Part shown: positions 1 through 10,514 of the stretch, piece by piece
Numbering within the stretch: position 1 is the stretch's first letter
Layout of the letters: the number at the start of each line of letters is the position of its first letter
Source of the DNA: Acidobacteriota bacterium
GTDB taxonomy: Bacteria; Acidobacteriota; Vicinamibacteria; Vicinamibacterales; UBA2999
Direction: 5' to 3'
DNA length: 38,131 nt
Assembly (NCBI GenBank): GCA_016789705.1
Contig: JAEUQR010000097.1
Location: 1 to 38,131, forward strand
Position numbers and translations under genes: made by a program
Notes under the pieces: model-generated
The model's database searches: none
Seen by the model: the letters and a program-made list of their open reading frames with translations, nothing else
What the model was told of the DNA's origin: nothing

Positions 1-24
1 CGGCGCGGGCGGCCGGCGCCCCCG

Positions 25-44
25 CGCCACGTACGGGCGTGGCG
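25..44. terminator. Small GC hairpin at left edge
   Basis: Positions 25-31 (CGCCACG) are the exact reverse complement of 38-44 (CGTGGCG), with a 6-base loop. There is no T-run, and such stems arise by chance in GC-rich DNA. It could mark the end of a gene left of the window. Confidence 0.15.
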
Positions 45-62
45 GCGACCGGGCCGGTGGGC

Positions 63-68
63 TACGAT
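63..68 (+). promoter_or_regulatory. Possible -10 box (TACGAT) just before the first gene
   Basis: TACGAT ends 6 bases before the ATG at 75. With a start site about 7 bases downstream, the transcript would begin at or near the start codon, i.e. be leaderless. No convincing -35 box or Shine-Dalgarno sequence is seen. Confidence 0.22.
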
Positions 69-74
69 GCGGAC

Positions 75-245
75 ATGAGCGAACGAGTCGTCGTCCACCT
101 GCCGCCGATGCCCCAGCCGAAGGACTTCGGCCTGGATGCGAAGACGCCGGCCGGTAGCCCCGCCGCCGACCGATACGAGAAGGCGCTGGAAGTCTGGGAG
201 CGCGTGGTCGACGGCATCGCCCGGCGCATCGGCAAGAAGCGCTGA
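75..245 (+). CDS. Small protein of unknown function (56 aa)
   Basis: I do not recognise this protein. It begins MSERVVVHLPPMPQPKDFGL and ends in a basic helix-like segment (about residues 32-56) finishing RRIGKKR. No signal peptide, membrane segment or Cys motif is visible, so it should be cytosolic. I chose the ATG at 75 over an in-frame ATG at 39 because the intervening residues look like untranslated GC-rich sequence and because a TACGAT box sits just before 75. The stop is only 2 bases before the GTG of the next gene, so it is probably co-transcribed with the envelope genes that follow. The tight junction and a composition unlike the Arg/Ala-rich shadow frames suggest it is real. Confidence 0.5.
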   Translation: MSERVVVHLPPMPQPKDFGLDAKTPAGSPAADRYEKALEVWERVVDGIARRIGKKR

Positions 246-247
246 GC

Positions 248-1855
248 GTGGGCCCGTCCCGAGTCACGCCCCACTGGGCCCGCGTCGCGCTGGCGCTGGC
301 GCTCCTGAACGCGTCGCTCACCCTCGTCAACGTCTGGCCCACGCCCTTCGTGCGCCTGAGCGGCGACCTGTCGCTCGAGGTGCTGGGGGCGTGCGCCCTC
401 CTCGTGCTGCTGCACCGTGTGGTGGCGCCGCGCCGCCGCGCCGTGGCGCGCGTGCTGGCCGGCCTCTGGGTGCTGCTCACGATTGGTCGCTACGCCGATG
501 TGACGGCGCAGTCGATGTGGGGACGCCCCATCAACCTGTACTGGGACGTGCCGCACCTGCCGTCGGTGGGCGCGATGCTCGCGACCGTGGCCTCCTGGGG
601 CACGATCGCGGCGGTGGTCGCGGCCCTGGTCGTCGTGCCCTCACTGCTGTTCCTGCCGCTGCGCTGGGCGTTCGGCACAGTGATTGACGGCGCCGCCGAT
701 CCGCGCGTCCGCCGGGCGGTGCTCGGCCTGGGCGTGCTGGCGGTGGTCTGGGGCGGCGTGCAGCGCCTCGACACGGAACGAGTGCCGCAGTGGCCGGGTG
801 TGGCCACGCCTGTGACGGCCGTCTGGGCCGCGCAGGCACGCCAGTACGCCTTCGAGGCGAGCGGTGCCGGCGTGCGGGAGCTCGGGCCGGCGCCGGCCAT
901 CGACTCGACGTTCGCCCGCGTGCAGGGCGCCGACGTCCTGCTCCTCTTCGTCGAGTCGTATGGCAGCGTGAGCTGGGAGCGCGCCGCCTTCGCCGAGGCG
1001 CTGGCGCCCGTGCGCGCGACACTCGACGAGGCCATCCGCAGCACGGGCCGCACGGTGGTGTCGACCTATCTCGACTCTCCGACCTTCGGCGGCGAGTCGT
1101 GGCTGGCGCACATCAGCCTGCTCTCGGGCACTGAAGTGCGCGACGGCGCCACCAACACGCGCCTCATGGCGCAGCAGCGCGACACGATGGTGAAGGCGTT
1201 CTCGCGGGGCGGCTACCGCACGGTGGCGGTGATGCCCGGCATCCGCGGCCGCTGGAGAGAAGGCGCCTTCTACGGCTTCGACGAGATCTTCGACGCCGAC
1301 AAACTCGCCTACAACGGGCCGTCGTTCGGCTGGTGGGACATCACCGACCAGTTCGCGCTGGCGCGTCTCGATGCGCTCGAACTCGCCGCCACCGGCCGGA
1401 AGCCGGTGTTCGCGGTGTTCCCGACCATCAGCACGCACACGCCCTTCACGCCGGCGCCGCCGTATCAGCCCGACTGGGCGCGCGTGCTCACGAAGAACCC
1501 GATCGACGAGGCGGACCTGGCGGCAGCCTGGGCGGTGCCCACCGACTGGCTGGATCTGAGCCCGGGCTACGTGCGCGCCATGACCTACGCCTACCAGACC
1601 TTCGCCGGGTATCTCACGCTGCGCCGCGATCGCGACTTCGTGTTCATCCTCGTCGGCGATCACCAGCCGCCGGCGCTCGTGAGCGGGGAAGGGGCGCCGT
1701 GGCACGTGCCGATGCACGTCGTCACGTCGCGGCCGGCGGTGCGCGACGCGCTCCTCGCGCAGGGATTCCGTCCGGGCCTGCGGCCCGAACGCCCGGTGAC
1801 GTCGCCCATGCATCTCGCGCTGCCGCGCCTGCTCGACGCCTTCGGCAGCCGCTGA
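248..1855 (+). CDS. Membrane sulfatase-fold protein (LtaS/phosphoglycerol-transferase-like)
   Basis: This 535-aa protein has an N-terminal membrane region with hydrophobic spans near residues 12-30, 44-60, 68-82, 108-140 and 156-170. An alkaline-phosphatase/sulfatase-fold domain follows from about residue 225. Its marks are LLLFVESYGS (Glu236, expected first metal ligand), FGGESWLAHISLLSG (279-293, nucleophile region), a THTPF segment and a late GDHQPP motif carrying the Asp-His metal pair. Relatives include LtaS and OpgB, which move phosphoglycerol or phosphoethanolamine onto envelope glycans; the catalytic domain is expected outside the membrane. The start is a GTG two bases after the previous stop. 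The MBOAT and AlgJ-like genes follow directly, so decoration of an exported polysaccharide is likely. The exact substrate cannot be read from sequence. Confidence 0.8.
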   Translation: MGPSRVTPHWARVALALALLNASLTLVNVWPTPFVRLSGDLSLEVLGACALLVLLHRVVAPRRRAVARVLAGLWVLLTIGRYADVTAQSMWGRPINLYWDVPHLPSVGAMLATVASWGTIAAVVAALVVVPSLLFLPLRWAFGTVIDGAADPRVRRAVLGLGVLAVVWGGVQRLDTERVPQWPGVATPVTAVWAAQARQYAFEASGAGVRELGPAPAIDSTFARVQGADVLLLFVESYGSVSWERAAFAEALAPVRATLDEAIRSTGRTVVSTYLDSPTFGGESWLAHISLLSGTEVRDGATNTRLMAQQRDTMVKAFSRGGYRTVAVMPGIRGRWREGAFYGFDEIFDADKLAYNGPSFGWWDITDQFALARLDALELAATGRKPVFAVFPTISTHTPFTPAPPYQPDWARVLTKNPIDEADLAAAWAVPTDWLDLSPGYVRAMTYAYQTFAGYLTLRRDRDFVFILVGDHQPPALVSGEGAPWHVPMHVVTSRPAVRDALLAQGFRPGLRPERPVTSPMHLALPRLLDAFGSR

Positions 1856-1859
1856 CGCC

Positions 1860-3314
1860 GTGCTCTTCACCGCGCCGTCCTTCCTCTTCATCTTCCTGCC
1901 GGTGGTGCTGGCGCTGCACCTCGCGCCGCATCCGGTCTGGCGCAACACGCTGCTGCTCGCGGCGAGCGTGGTCTTCTATGCGTCGGGCGCCGGCGCCTTC
2001 ACCACGCTCATCCTCGCCTCGATTGCCGGCAACTACCTGGCGGCGCTGGCGATCGACCGCTGGCGCGACGGCGCCCGGGGACGCTGGCTGCTGCGCGGCA
2101 CGATCGCCGCCAATCTCGCCGTGCTCGTGGTGTTCAAGTACACCGGCTTCCTCGGCGCGAACCTCAATGCCGCGCTCGGGTGGCTGGGCCTGAGCGCGTG
2201 GCCGATCCCCTCCGTCACGCTTCCGATTGGCATCTCCTTCTTCACCTTCCACGCCATTTCGTATGTCGTGGACGTGGCGCGGCAGGACGCCGTGGCGCAG
2301 AAGCGGCCGATGGAAGCCGCGCTCTACCTGCTGTTCTTCCCGCAGCTCATCGCCGGCCCGATCATCCGCTACCGCGAGATCGCCGATCAGCTGCCCGTCC
2401 GCACCGTCACGCTCGACGACATGGCGTACGGCGTTCGGCGTTTCGTCATCGGTCTCGCCAAGAAGATGCTCATCGCCAACACGCTGGCACTGCCGGCCGA
2501 CCGCATCTTCGCGCTCGCCCCGGCCGATCTCACGACCGGCACGGCGTGGCTCGGGGTCGTCTGCTACACGCTGCAGCTCTACTTCGACTTCTCGGGCTAC
2601 TCCGACATGGCGCTCGGGCTCGGGCGGATGTTCGGCTTCCGGTTCCCCGAGAACTTCCGGTATCCCTACGCCGCGACCTCCGTGCAGGACTTCTGGCGGC
2701 GCTGGCATCTGTCGCTGTCGGCCTGGTTCCGCGACTATCTGTACGTGCCGCTCGGCGGCAACCGGGTGGCGCCGGTCCGCGTCTACCTGAACCTCGTCAC
2801 GGTGTTCGCGCTCTGCGGGCTGTGGCACGGCGCCAACTGGACGTTCGTGGTGTGGGGCCTGTTCCACGGGTTCTTCCTCGTGGTCGAGCGCATGGCGGGC
2901 CAGGCGCGCCGCTCGACCGCGACCGGCGCGTGGCGCCTGGCCGGTCACGCCTACGCGCTCGTCGTCGTGATGGTGGGGTGGGTGTTCTTCCGGGCGGCGT
3001 CGCTGACCGAGGCCATGCAGATGCTGTCGGCGATGGCTGGTGTGTCGTCGGCACCGATGCCCGTTTACGACGCCATCTGGTTCGTCAACCCGGAGGTGGC
3101 GCTGGCGCTCGTGGCCGGTGCGGTCGGGGCGACGCCGATCGCGCCGCGCCTCGCGCGGGCGCTCGCCGTCGGTGATGTGGCGGGGGCGGCGCCGTCGTGG
3201 CTGCCGGGCGGCACGTCGGCTGGCGTGGTCGTCGTGCTGTCGGTCCTCTTCGCGGTGTCGGTGCTCCTGAGCGCCGCCGGCACCTACAGTCCGTTCATCT
3301 ACTTCCGCTTCTGA
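1860..3314 (+). CDS. MBOAT family membrane O-acyltransferase (AlgI-like)
   Basis: This 484-aa multi-pass protein is close to the usual AlgI/DltB/PatA length. Diagnostic stretches are LPIGISFFTFHAISYVVDV (121-139), LYLLFFPQLIAGPI (155-168), QLYFDFSGYSDMALGLGRM (239-257), FWRRWHLSLSAWFRDYLYVP (278-297) and LCGLWHGANWTFVVWG (319-334). His283 and His323 match the two conserved MBOAT histidines, His323 being the presumed catalytic one. Family members pass acetyl groups across the membrane to a periplasmic partner. The next gene overlaps by one base and encodes an AlgJ/AlgX-like SGNH protein, the expected partner, so polysaccharide O-acetylation is the best reading. It starts with GTG four bases after the preceding stop. 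Confidence 0.93.
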   Translation: MLFTAPSFLFIFLPVVLALHLAPHPVWRNTLLLAASVVFYASGAGAFTTLILASIAGNYLAALAIDRWRDGARGRWLLRGTIAANLAVLVVFKYTGFLGANLNAALGWLGLSAWPIPSVTLPIGISFFTFHAISYVVDVARQDAVAQKRPMEAALYLLFFPQLIAGPIIRYREIADQLPVRTVTLDDMAYGVRRFVIGLAKKMLIANTLALPADRIFALAPADLTTGTAWLGVVCYTLQLYFDFSGYSDMALGLGRMFGFRFPENFRYPYAATSVQDFWRRWHLSLSAWFRDYLYVPLGGNRVAPVRVYLNLVTVFALCGLWHGANWTFVVWGLFHGFFLVVERMAGQARRSTATGAWRLAGHAYALVVVMVGWVFFRAASLTEAMQMLSAMAGVSSAPMPVYDAIWFVNPEVALALVAGAVGATPIAPRLARALAVGDVAGAAPSWLPGGTSAGVVVVLSVLFAVSVLLSAAGTYSPFIYFRF

Positions 3315-4510
3315 TGCCGCCGCCCCCGATGTCCGTTGCCTCGCCCGTGCGCCATCTCGCCCCGTGGGCGGGCCGGCTGCTCGTGACGCTCTTCGTCGTG
3401 GCGATCGCGCTGCCGGGTCTCGCGACCGGTCTGGGCCTCGGGCAGGAGACGCAGGGCAACGAAGCCGAGACGACGGGCGCGAGCCTGATGGCCCGGGCCG
3501 CGTGGTTCGACGCGCACTTCGCGTTCCGCGACCGCTTCGTGCAGGCGCAGTCGTGGCTGCGGTATCAGCTGCTTGGCGTGTCGTCGCTGGCGACCGTGTG
3601 GAAAGGGCGCGACGGCTGGTGGTTCCTCGCCGACGACGGCGGCGTCGAGGCGATGCTCAACGAACATCCATTCACTCCGTCCGAGCTCGAGACCTGGCGC
3701 GAGACGCTGCAGCACACACGCGACTTCCTCGCCACCCGCGGCATCGCCCATGTCTTCGTCATCGCGCCCGACAAGGCGACGATCTATCCGGAAGGCCTGC
3801 CCGCCGGTCTGCATCCGCGTCCCGCGCCGACGCGCACCGACCAGCTCGTCGACGAGCTGCGCGCGCGTTCGACCGTGACGGTCGTGGACCTGCGCGACGG
3901 CCTGCTGGCGGCGCGCGACGGCGGCGCGCCGCTCTTCCACCGCACCGACACCCACTGGAATGACGTGGGCGCCGCGGTGGGCTATCGCCAGATCCTTCAC
4001 GCGCTGGCCGGACGTGTGCCCGGGCTCCCGCCAGCGGTCGGGCCCGAAGGCTTCGCGCTCGCACCCGTGGCCGCCAGCGGTGCCGATCTCGCGACGATGC
4101 TTCGCCTGGAAGTCACACTGACCGAAGACGACCAGCGTCTTGCGCCGAACCGGTCGCGCCGCGCCCGCCTCATCGAGCCGAGCGGTGATGCCAAACGGTT
4201 CGCCGTGCCGCGCGTCGTCACGGTGGTGGACGACCCGGGGCTGCCGCGGGCCGTCGTCTATCGCGATTCGTTCGGGTCGGCGCTCGTGCCCTTCCTCGCC
4301 GAGCATTTCTCGCGGATGGTCACGCTGTGGGAGTACGACGTCGTGCCGGCGACGGTCCGCGAGGAGCAGCCGCAGGTGGTCATCCAGCAGTGGGTGGGCC
4401 GCCGGCTCTACAACCGCGCGCCGTACGATGCGGTGGCCGCCGATCCGGCCGCCATGGCTGACATCGCCGCGTATCAGGCGGCTAGCAGTAGCGCGGCGGC
4501 GCGTCGATGA
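3314..4510 (+). CDS. AlgJ/AlgX-like SGNH O-acetyltransferase partner
   Basis: This 398-aa protein has an N-terminal membrane anchor or uncleaved signal (about residues 18-40) and an SGNH-fold domain expected in the periplasm. The family marks are a WKGRDGWWFL segment (96-105), PDK (152-154), the catalytic Asp-His motif DTHWN (212-216) and YRDSF (316-320), where Ser319 is the presumed nucleophile. In alginate-type systems such proteins take acetyl from the MBOAT protein and transfer it to the glycan. The ATG at 3314 overlaps the MBOAT stop by one base; a second ATG at 3329 is an alternative. The longer frame from 3197 only reads through the MBOAT gene. The 3' end overlaps the convergent methyltransferase gene by 29 bases. 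Confidence 0.88.
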   Translation: MPPPPMSVASPVRHLAPWAGRLLVTLFVVAIALPGLATGLGLGQETQGNEAETTGASLMARAAWFDAHFAFRDRFVQAQSWLRYQLLGVSSLATVWKGRDGWWFLADDGGVEAMLNEHPFTPSELETWRETLQHTRDFLATRGIAHVFVIAPDKATIYPEGLPAGLHPRPAPTRTDQLVDELRARSTVTVVDLRDGLLAARDGGAPLFHRTDTHWNDVGAAVGYRQILHALAGRVPGLPPAVGPEGFALAPVAASGADLATMLRLEVTLTEDDQRLAPNRSRRARLIEPSGDAKRFAVPRVVTVVDDPGLPRAVVYRDSFGSALVPFLAEHFSRMVTLWEYDVVPATVREEQPQVVIQQWVGRRLYNRAPYDAVAADPAAMADIAAYQAASSSAAARR

Positions 4511-5744
4511 GCACGAGCCGGCGCCGCAGGTCGTCGTAGACCTCGGCGCCGAGGGCGGCGCGCAGGCGGCCGGCGTCGAGCGGCGCCGTGAGATCCGCGG
4601 CGAGCGCGACTGACTCGGGAAGGTAGCGCCGGCAGGCGCCGAACTCTTCCTCGTACTCGGGCGTCGGGAACTGCAGCGTGAGCGTGGAGGACGGGCCGTC
4701 GCGGTGCACCGCGTAGAGCGGGTTCACGGCGAGCGTGCCGCTGACCGCCGTGGACGGCGGTACCTGGCGGCGCGCGAACACGCCGGGCTCGCGGCTTGCG
4801 ACCAGCGTGAACGACGGCTCGGTGCCGAGCGCGTCCGGAGCGACGTGCCGCGTCAGGTCCACGGTGGCGCGTTCCACGACGTCATCGAAGAGCACGCTGT
4901 CGGGAAAGAGACGCGGCGAGTGCGGCGCGAAGAGATCGGCGTAGCCGGCCGGCGTGAGCGTCATGCCGGCGGAGAAGTTCTCGCCGAGCGCGCTGTGCAG
5001 GTGCGGCATCACGAGCGTGCCGCCCGGGCCCACGAGACGCATCAGCTCCTCGGCCAGGGCGCGCCGCCGCCAGATGTAGGGGAAGGCGTCTGACAGCATC
5101 ACGAGCGATGCCAGGCCGCGCACGAGTGGCAGCGGGTCGTTCGCATCGCAGCAGACCGGCAAGGCTCGCGGCGCCGTGAAGCGCGCGGCGAGCCACAGCT
5201 TCCAGTAGTAGAGATCCGCGATGATGGTGCCGCCCGGGCCGTTGCCGCGCAGGTCGGTAAGCAGGCGCGTGAGGTGCCCGGCGCCGCCGCAGACATCCAC
5301 CACCCAGCCGTCTACCGTGCCCGACGCCTGGGCGATCGCCCGCAGTACAGCCGAGGCCGTCACGAAGGTGGGGTCCGACAGGCGATGGACGAAGTAGGTG
5401 CCTTCGGCGTCGGGACTCAGGATGTCGAGCGCCTCACGATAGGTGGCGGCGTCGCCGCGGGCGACGAGCGCCTCGAATGCGGCGCGTCGCGGCGCGTCGA
5501 GGTCGAGCATCAGGTCGAGGGCGTGGTCGTGCTGCCCGGCTTCGATGGCGTTCATCGCCGCCCGCTCGCGGTCGCCGGCGATGACGACGGGAATCCCGCC
5601 GACGACCGGATAAGCGCAGCACGCGCAGCCGACGACGGCGGACATGATGCGGTCACCCTCGCGCTGCACGGGCAGGCTGTCCACGAGCGTGAGGGCGGTG
5701 CCGCAGAACGGGCAGCGCAGAAGCGCGAGCAGCGATGGATCCAT
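4482..5744 (-). CDS. Methyltransferase with N-terminal Trm112-like zinc ribbon
   Basis: This 420-aa protein opens MDPSLLALLRCPFCGTAL, followed near residues 40-50 by GCACCAYPVVGGIPV. The two Cys pairs plus the 'GGIPV' turn are typical of the Trm112/YcaR-type zinc ribbon. A class I SAM methyltransferase core follows at about residues 150-270, with motif I VVDVCGGAGHLTRLL. The remaining C-terminal third is unassigned. The start is set at the Met before the zinc ribbon; an upstream in-frame Met would add 32 low-complexity residues and run into the PIG-L gene. It is the last gene of the leftward glycan cluster, 7 bases after PIG-L. Methylation of a sugar or lipid intermediate is plausible but inferred from context. 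Confidence 0.78.
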   Translation of the reverse strand: MDPSLLALLRCPFCGTALTLVDSLPVQREGDRIMSAVVGCACCAYPVVGGIPVVIAGDRERAAMNAIEAGQHDHALDLMLDLDAPRRAAFEALVARGDAATYREALDILSPDAEGTYFVHRLSDPTFVTASAVLRAIAQASGTVDGWVVDVCGGAGHLTRLLTDLRGNGPGGTIIADLYYWKLWLAARFTAPRALPVCCDANDPLPLVRGLASLVMLSDAFPYIWRRRALAEELMRLVGPGGTLVMPHLHSALGENFSAGMTLTPAGYADLFAPHSPRLFPDSVLFDDVVERATVDLTRHVAPDALGTEPSFTLVASREPGVFARRQVPPSTAVSGTLAVNPLYAVHRDGPSSTLTLQFPTPEYEEEFGACRRYLPESVALAADLTAPLDAGRLRAALGAEVYDDLRRRLVLIDAPPRYC

Positions 5745-5751
5745 GGCGGAC

Positions 5752-6516
5752 TCAGGCGGAAGCGGCGGCCGGCGGTGTGCCGATCCGATCGAGCAACGTG
5801 AGGCCCGCGGCGCCGACGTCGGCCCGGCGATAGTGTTCACGCGCGATGAGCGCGGCCTCCTCCGCGGTCAGCGCGGCAAACGCGCTCCCGACGAACTGCG
5901 ACGCGTGGCAGCGGATGGCGGCGAGTTTCCTCGCGGCGAGCGGACCGGCGTCGATGACCAGCGTGGGGGGCAGCGCCGCGGCGCCGAAGGCGTCGGCGTC
6001 GTGCAGGCCCGGCACCACGTCGGCACCGCCCGCGCGGGCGGCCACCGCGCGCATCTGTCCGGGCGGCAGCGAGACGTAGAAGAGCGCCGGCGCGGCCTGG
6101 CCGAGCGCCGTCACGACCGCCGTGACGCGCTCGTGCACGGTGATGTGGTCCGGGTGCCAGTACAGGCCGTCGGCATCGAAGGTGATGACCACATCGGGCC
6201 GGTGAGTCGCGATGAGCGCGCGGATGTCGCGGTCGATGGCGGCCGGGTCGAGCCATGGCAGCATGCCGTCGGCGTGGTCGAGCGCCACGGCCGCCTCGGC
6301 GCCGAGCGTGCGGGCGGCAGCCGAGAATTCGCCGGCGCGCCGCGCGCCGAGGGCGGCGGCGTCACCGTCGTTCGGGCCGGCTTCGCCGCGTGTCAGCGAG
6401 ACGAGCACCACGCGGGCGCCGAGCGCTGCGGCTCGGGCGAGACATCCGCCGCAGGCGAGCGACTCGTCGTCGGGATGCGCGAACACCCCGAGGATGACCG
6501 GCGCGGCCGTGGCCAT
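5752..6516 (-). CDS. PIG-L/LmbE family N-deacetylase
   Basis: This 254-aa protein has the family zinc motif AHPDDE at residues 13-18 and the second site WHPDH at 120-124. The fold and length match LmbE/PIG-L enzymes, which remove acetyl from N-acetylglucosamine-type sugars on lipid or small-molecule carriers. Asp15, Asp16 and His124 are the expected zinc and catalytic residues, and all are present. It starts two bases after the GT4 gene stops and is followed 7 bases later by the methyltransferase. In this setting it probably deacetylates a glycan precursor or a cell-surface polysaccharide. No signal peptide is visible, so it should act in the cytoplasm on a precursor. Confidence 0.92.
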   Translation of the reverse strand: MATAAPVILGVFAHPDDESLACGGCLARAAALGARVVLVSLTRGEAGPNDGDAAALGARRAGEFSAAARTLGAEAAVALDHADGMLPWLDPAAIDRDIRALIATHRPDVVITFDADGLYWHPDHITVHERVTAVVTALGQAAPALFYVSLPPGQMRAVAARAGGADVVPGLHDADAFGAAALPPTLVIDAGPLAARKLAAIRCHASQFVGSAFAALTAEEAALIAREHYRRADVGAAGLTLLDRIGTPPAAASA

Positions 6517-6518
6517 CG

Positions 6519-7562
6519 TCAGCGCGGGCCTCCGCCCGCGCCGAGGATCGTGTGATAGATCGCCTCATAGGCGGCGACCATGCGCGCCAGGCCGAATCGC
6601 GCCACCGTGGTCGTGCGGATGACCTGCCGGTCGAGCGCGAGCACACGCGGCAGGCCGGCGGCGAGCGCGTCGAGCGTCGGGAAGACGCCGCCGGTCACGT
6701 CGTGGTCGACGATCTCGCCGACGGCGCCCATGTTCAGGGCGGCGACCGGCGTACCGCAGGCGAGCGCCTCGGCCAGCACGAGGCCGAACGGCTCGGGCTT
6801 CTGCACCGGATAGAGCAGCGCGCGGGCGCCGCCAAGGAGCGCTGCTTTCGCCGCCCCGTTCACTTCCCCCGCGTAGACGACCGACGTGCCATCGACGAAC
6901 GGCGCCACCACCTCGCGGTAGTAGTCGTTGGCCTCGGCGGCGAGGTGGAGCGGCAGGCCGGCGCGGCGCGCCACCTCGATCGCTTCGAGCACGCCCTTGC
7001 CGGCGGTGAAGCGGCCGAGGAAGAGCAGGTAGTCGCCGGGTGTCGCCTGGAAGGGCAGGGCGTCGGTATCGACGCCGTGATGCACGGTGCCGACGACGCG
7101 CAGTCCGTCGAGCCGGCGCGCCTGTTCGCGCGACACGGCCACGAACGGCGCTTCGGGATACCGCCGCCAGATGGCCACTTCGTCGTCGGCCGGCGCGTAG
7201 TGCACCGTGTGCAGCACCGGAGTCGTGACGAGACGGCCGAAGGCGAGCGACAGCGGGTAGTACTCCGACTGGCAGTGGATGACGTCGAACTGGCCGGCGC
7301 GTTCGAGGGCCGCCGCCGTGTTCATGAGCTCACAGAGCTCCCACGCCCAGAGCGTCTCGTCGTCGCGGTAGCCGCGCGCGAACGTCGCATGCAGCGTGGC
7401 GCGCGTGGTCGAGTCGCCGGCGGCGAAGAGCGTCACCTCGTGACCGCGGGCGACGAGTCCGTCGGTGAGCTGCGCGGTCAGCAGCTCGATCGACCCCGAT
7501 CGCGGCGGCGGCACGGATGTCGCGACCGGCGCCACCTGGGCGATCCGCAGCGGACGCGTCAT
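6519..7562 (-). CDS. Glycosyltransferase family 4 (GT-B fold)
   Basis: This 347-aa protein begins MTRPLRIAQVAPVATSVPPP with the PPRSGSIE glycine-loop region used by GT4 enzymes. It continues with HTVHYAP, VAVSREQARRL, HHGVDTDALPF and LFLGRFTAGKGVLEAIEVA, and has the E-x7-E retaining motif EPFGLVLAE near residue 270. These are the standard steps of a nucleotide-sugar-dependent retaining GT-B enzyme. Its ATG overlaps the TGA of the upstream glycosyltransferase gene by 4 bases. Longer frames extending to 8069 are shadows of that gene. It likely adds one sugar of the repeat unit in the cytoplasm; donor and acceptor are unknown. Confidence 0.92.
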   Translation of the reverse strand: MTRPLRIAQVAPVATSVPPPRSGSIELLTAQLTDGLVARGHEVTLFAAGDSTTRATLHATFARGYRDDETLWAWELCELMNTAAALERAGQFDVIHCQSEYYPLSLAFGRLVTTPVLHTVHYAPADDEVAIWRRYPEAPFVAVSREQARRLDGLRVVGTVHHGVDTDALPFQATPGDYLLFLGRFTAGKGVLEAIEVARRAGLPLHLAAEANDYYREVVAPFVDGTSVVYAGEVNGAAKAALLGGARALLYPVQKPEPFGLVLAEALACGTPVAALNMGAVGEIVDHDVTGGVFPTLDALAAGLPRVLALDRQVIRTTTVARFGLARMVAAYEAIYHTILGAGGGPR

Positions 7563-8680
7563 CGGGTGGCCGTCTCGAGAAAGCGGGGCAGCACGCGGGC
7601 CGCGTCGAAACACTCGACCGCGATCTCGGCGGCGCGCCGGGCGTGCCGCGCGTAGTCGGCCTGGATGCGGTCGAGCCCGGCCAGCGCTTCGTCCGGCGTC
7701 GAGAACGCGAGCAGGCCGTCCCCCGCGGGCAGGTGCGCGCTCCAGCCGGTGTCCTGCACGAGGGCCGGACGTCCGGCGGCGAGGTAACACTCCGTGCGGT
7801 CGCTGAACCAGCCCGAGCGGCGCGACACGTAGGCATGTTTGGCCACGCCGAACTCGCCACGCGAGCCCTGGATGTAGGCCCGGTAGTCCCAGAGGTGCCG
7901 CGACACGCCCATGCCGTCCACGGTGCGCCAGCCGTGTGCGTGCAGCAGATCCTGCGGACCGTTCACGGCCAGCTCGATCGGGTGGGGCGTCCGCGCGGCG
8001 ACGTCCATGAACTTCATGAACTCGATGTTCTTGTTGCCGTCGACGTCGGCGAAGCTCTCGATCCTCCACGTCATGACGGTCGTGAAGCGGTCACCGGCCG
8101 TGCCGTCGGCCGTGCGCCAGAGGTCGGTCACGACCGGCTGCCACGTCTTGTGCCACGTGAAGCCGCAAGTCGGAACGTCGCAGGCCGGCGTGCCGATGTT
8201 GGCGCCGAAGGTGAAGAGGTGGTGGAAGCGGCGGAAGAAGTCCACGTAGGACTCGTCGCCCTTGGCGAGCGCCAGCTGCGTGAAGACCGGATCGGTGTCG
8301 ACGAAGACGGCGCGCGGAATCCGCGCGTACTCGTCACGCCAGAACCACGAGCCGCCCGAGAGGTTGATGAAGAGGTCGGCGTCGGCGCAGAAGGCGGCCA
8401 CGGTCTCGCGCGAGGCGCCATGCCACGTCGTGTCCCAGTTCACGAAGCTCCAGCGGTCGCCGAGGTCGAAGGGGGCGAGGGCCTCGTGGATGTAGCGCGT
8501 GCCGTAGCCCGGGTCCTTCGACAGGGTGTTCTCGACCGGGTCGTAGATGCACTCGCCGGTGTCTTCCACGTAGAAGACCTCGTGGCCGAGCGCGCGCAGG
8601 CCGAGCAGGTACATGAGCGAGCACCAGGTCACCCCGCCGAAGGGGTAGCGCGCGATGATGCCGGCGACGACGATCTTCAT
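7559..8680 (-). CDS. CgeB-like glycosyltransferase (GT-B)
   Basis: This 373-aa protein starts MKIVVAGIIARYPFGGVTWC, a GT-B N-terminal strand-loop. Its C-terminal third reads GWFSDRTECYLAAGRPALVQDTG and ends with the HARRAAEIAVECFDA helix. That pattern is typical of CgeB/'Glyco_trans_1_2' proteins, where the conserved Arg/Glu region binds the nucleotide-sugar phosphates. It sits 13 bases after the ABC exporter gene and overlaps the GT4 gene by 4 bases. The family is broad and not tied to one sugar, so only a general glycosyltransferase role in the same polysaccharide pathway is supported. Confidence 0.8.
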   Translation of the reverse strand: MKIVVAGIIARYPFGGVTWCSLMYLLGLRALGHEVFYVEDTGECIYDPVENTLSKDPGYGTRYIHEALAPFDLGDRWSFVNWDTTWHGASRETVAAFCADADLFINLSGGSWFWRDEYARIPRAVFVDTDPVFTQLALAKGDESYVDFFRRFHHLFTFGANIGTPACDVPTCGFTWHKTWQPVVTDLWRTADGTAGDRFTTVMTWRIESFADVDGNKNIEFMKFMDVAARTPHPIELAVNGPQDLLHAHGWRTVDGMGVSRHLWDYRAYIQGSRGEFGVAKHAYVSRRSGWFSDRTECYLAAGRPALVQDTGWSAHLPAGDGLLAFSTPDEALAGLDRIQADYARHARRAAEIAVECFDAARVLPRFLETATR

Positions 8681-8693
8681 CGGGCCTCGGGTC

Positions 8694-10510
<1,817 letters not shown>

Positions 10511-10514
<4 letters not shown>

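Noticed and set aside
641..2948. Two long minus-strand frames opposite the sulfatase-fold and MBOAT genes
   Set aside because: Composition is dominated by Arg, Gly, His and Glu, as expected for antisense of GC-rich coding DNA; the plus-strand proteins are clearly real.
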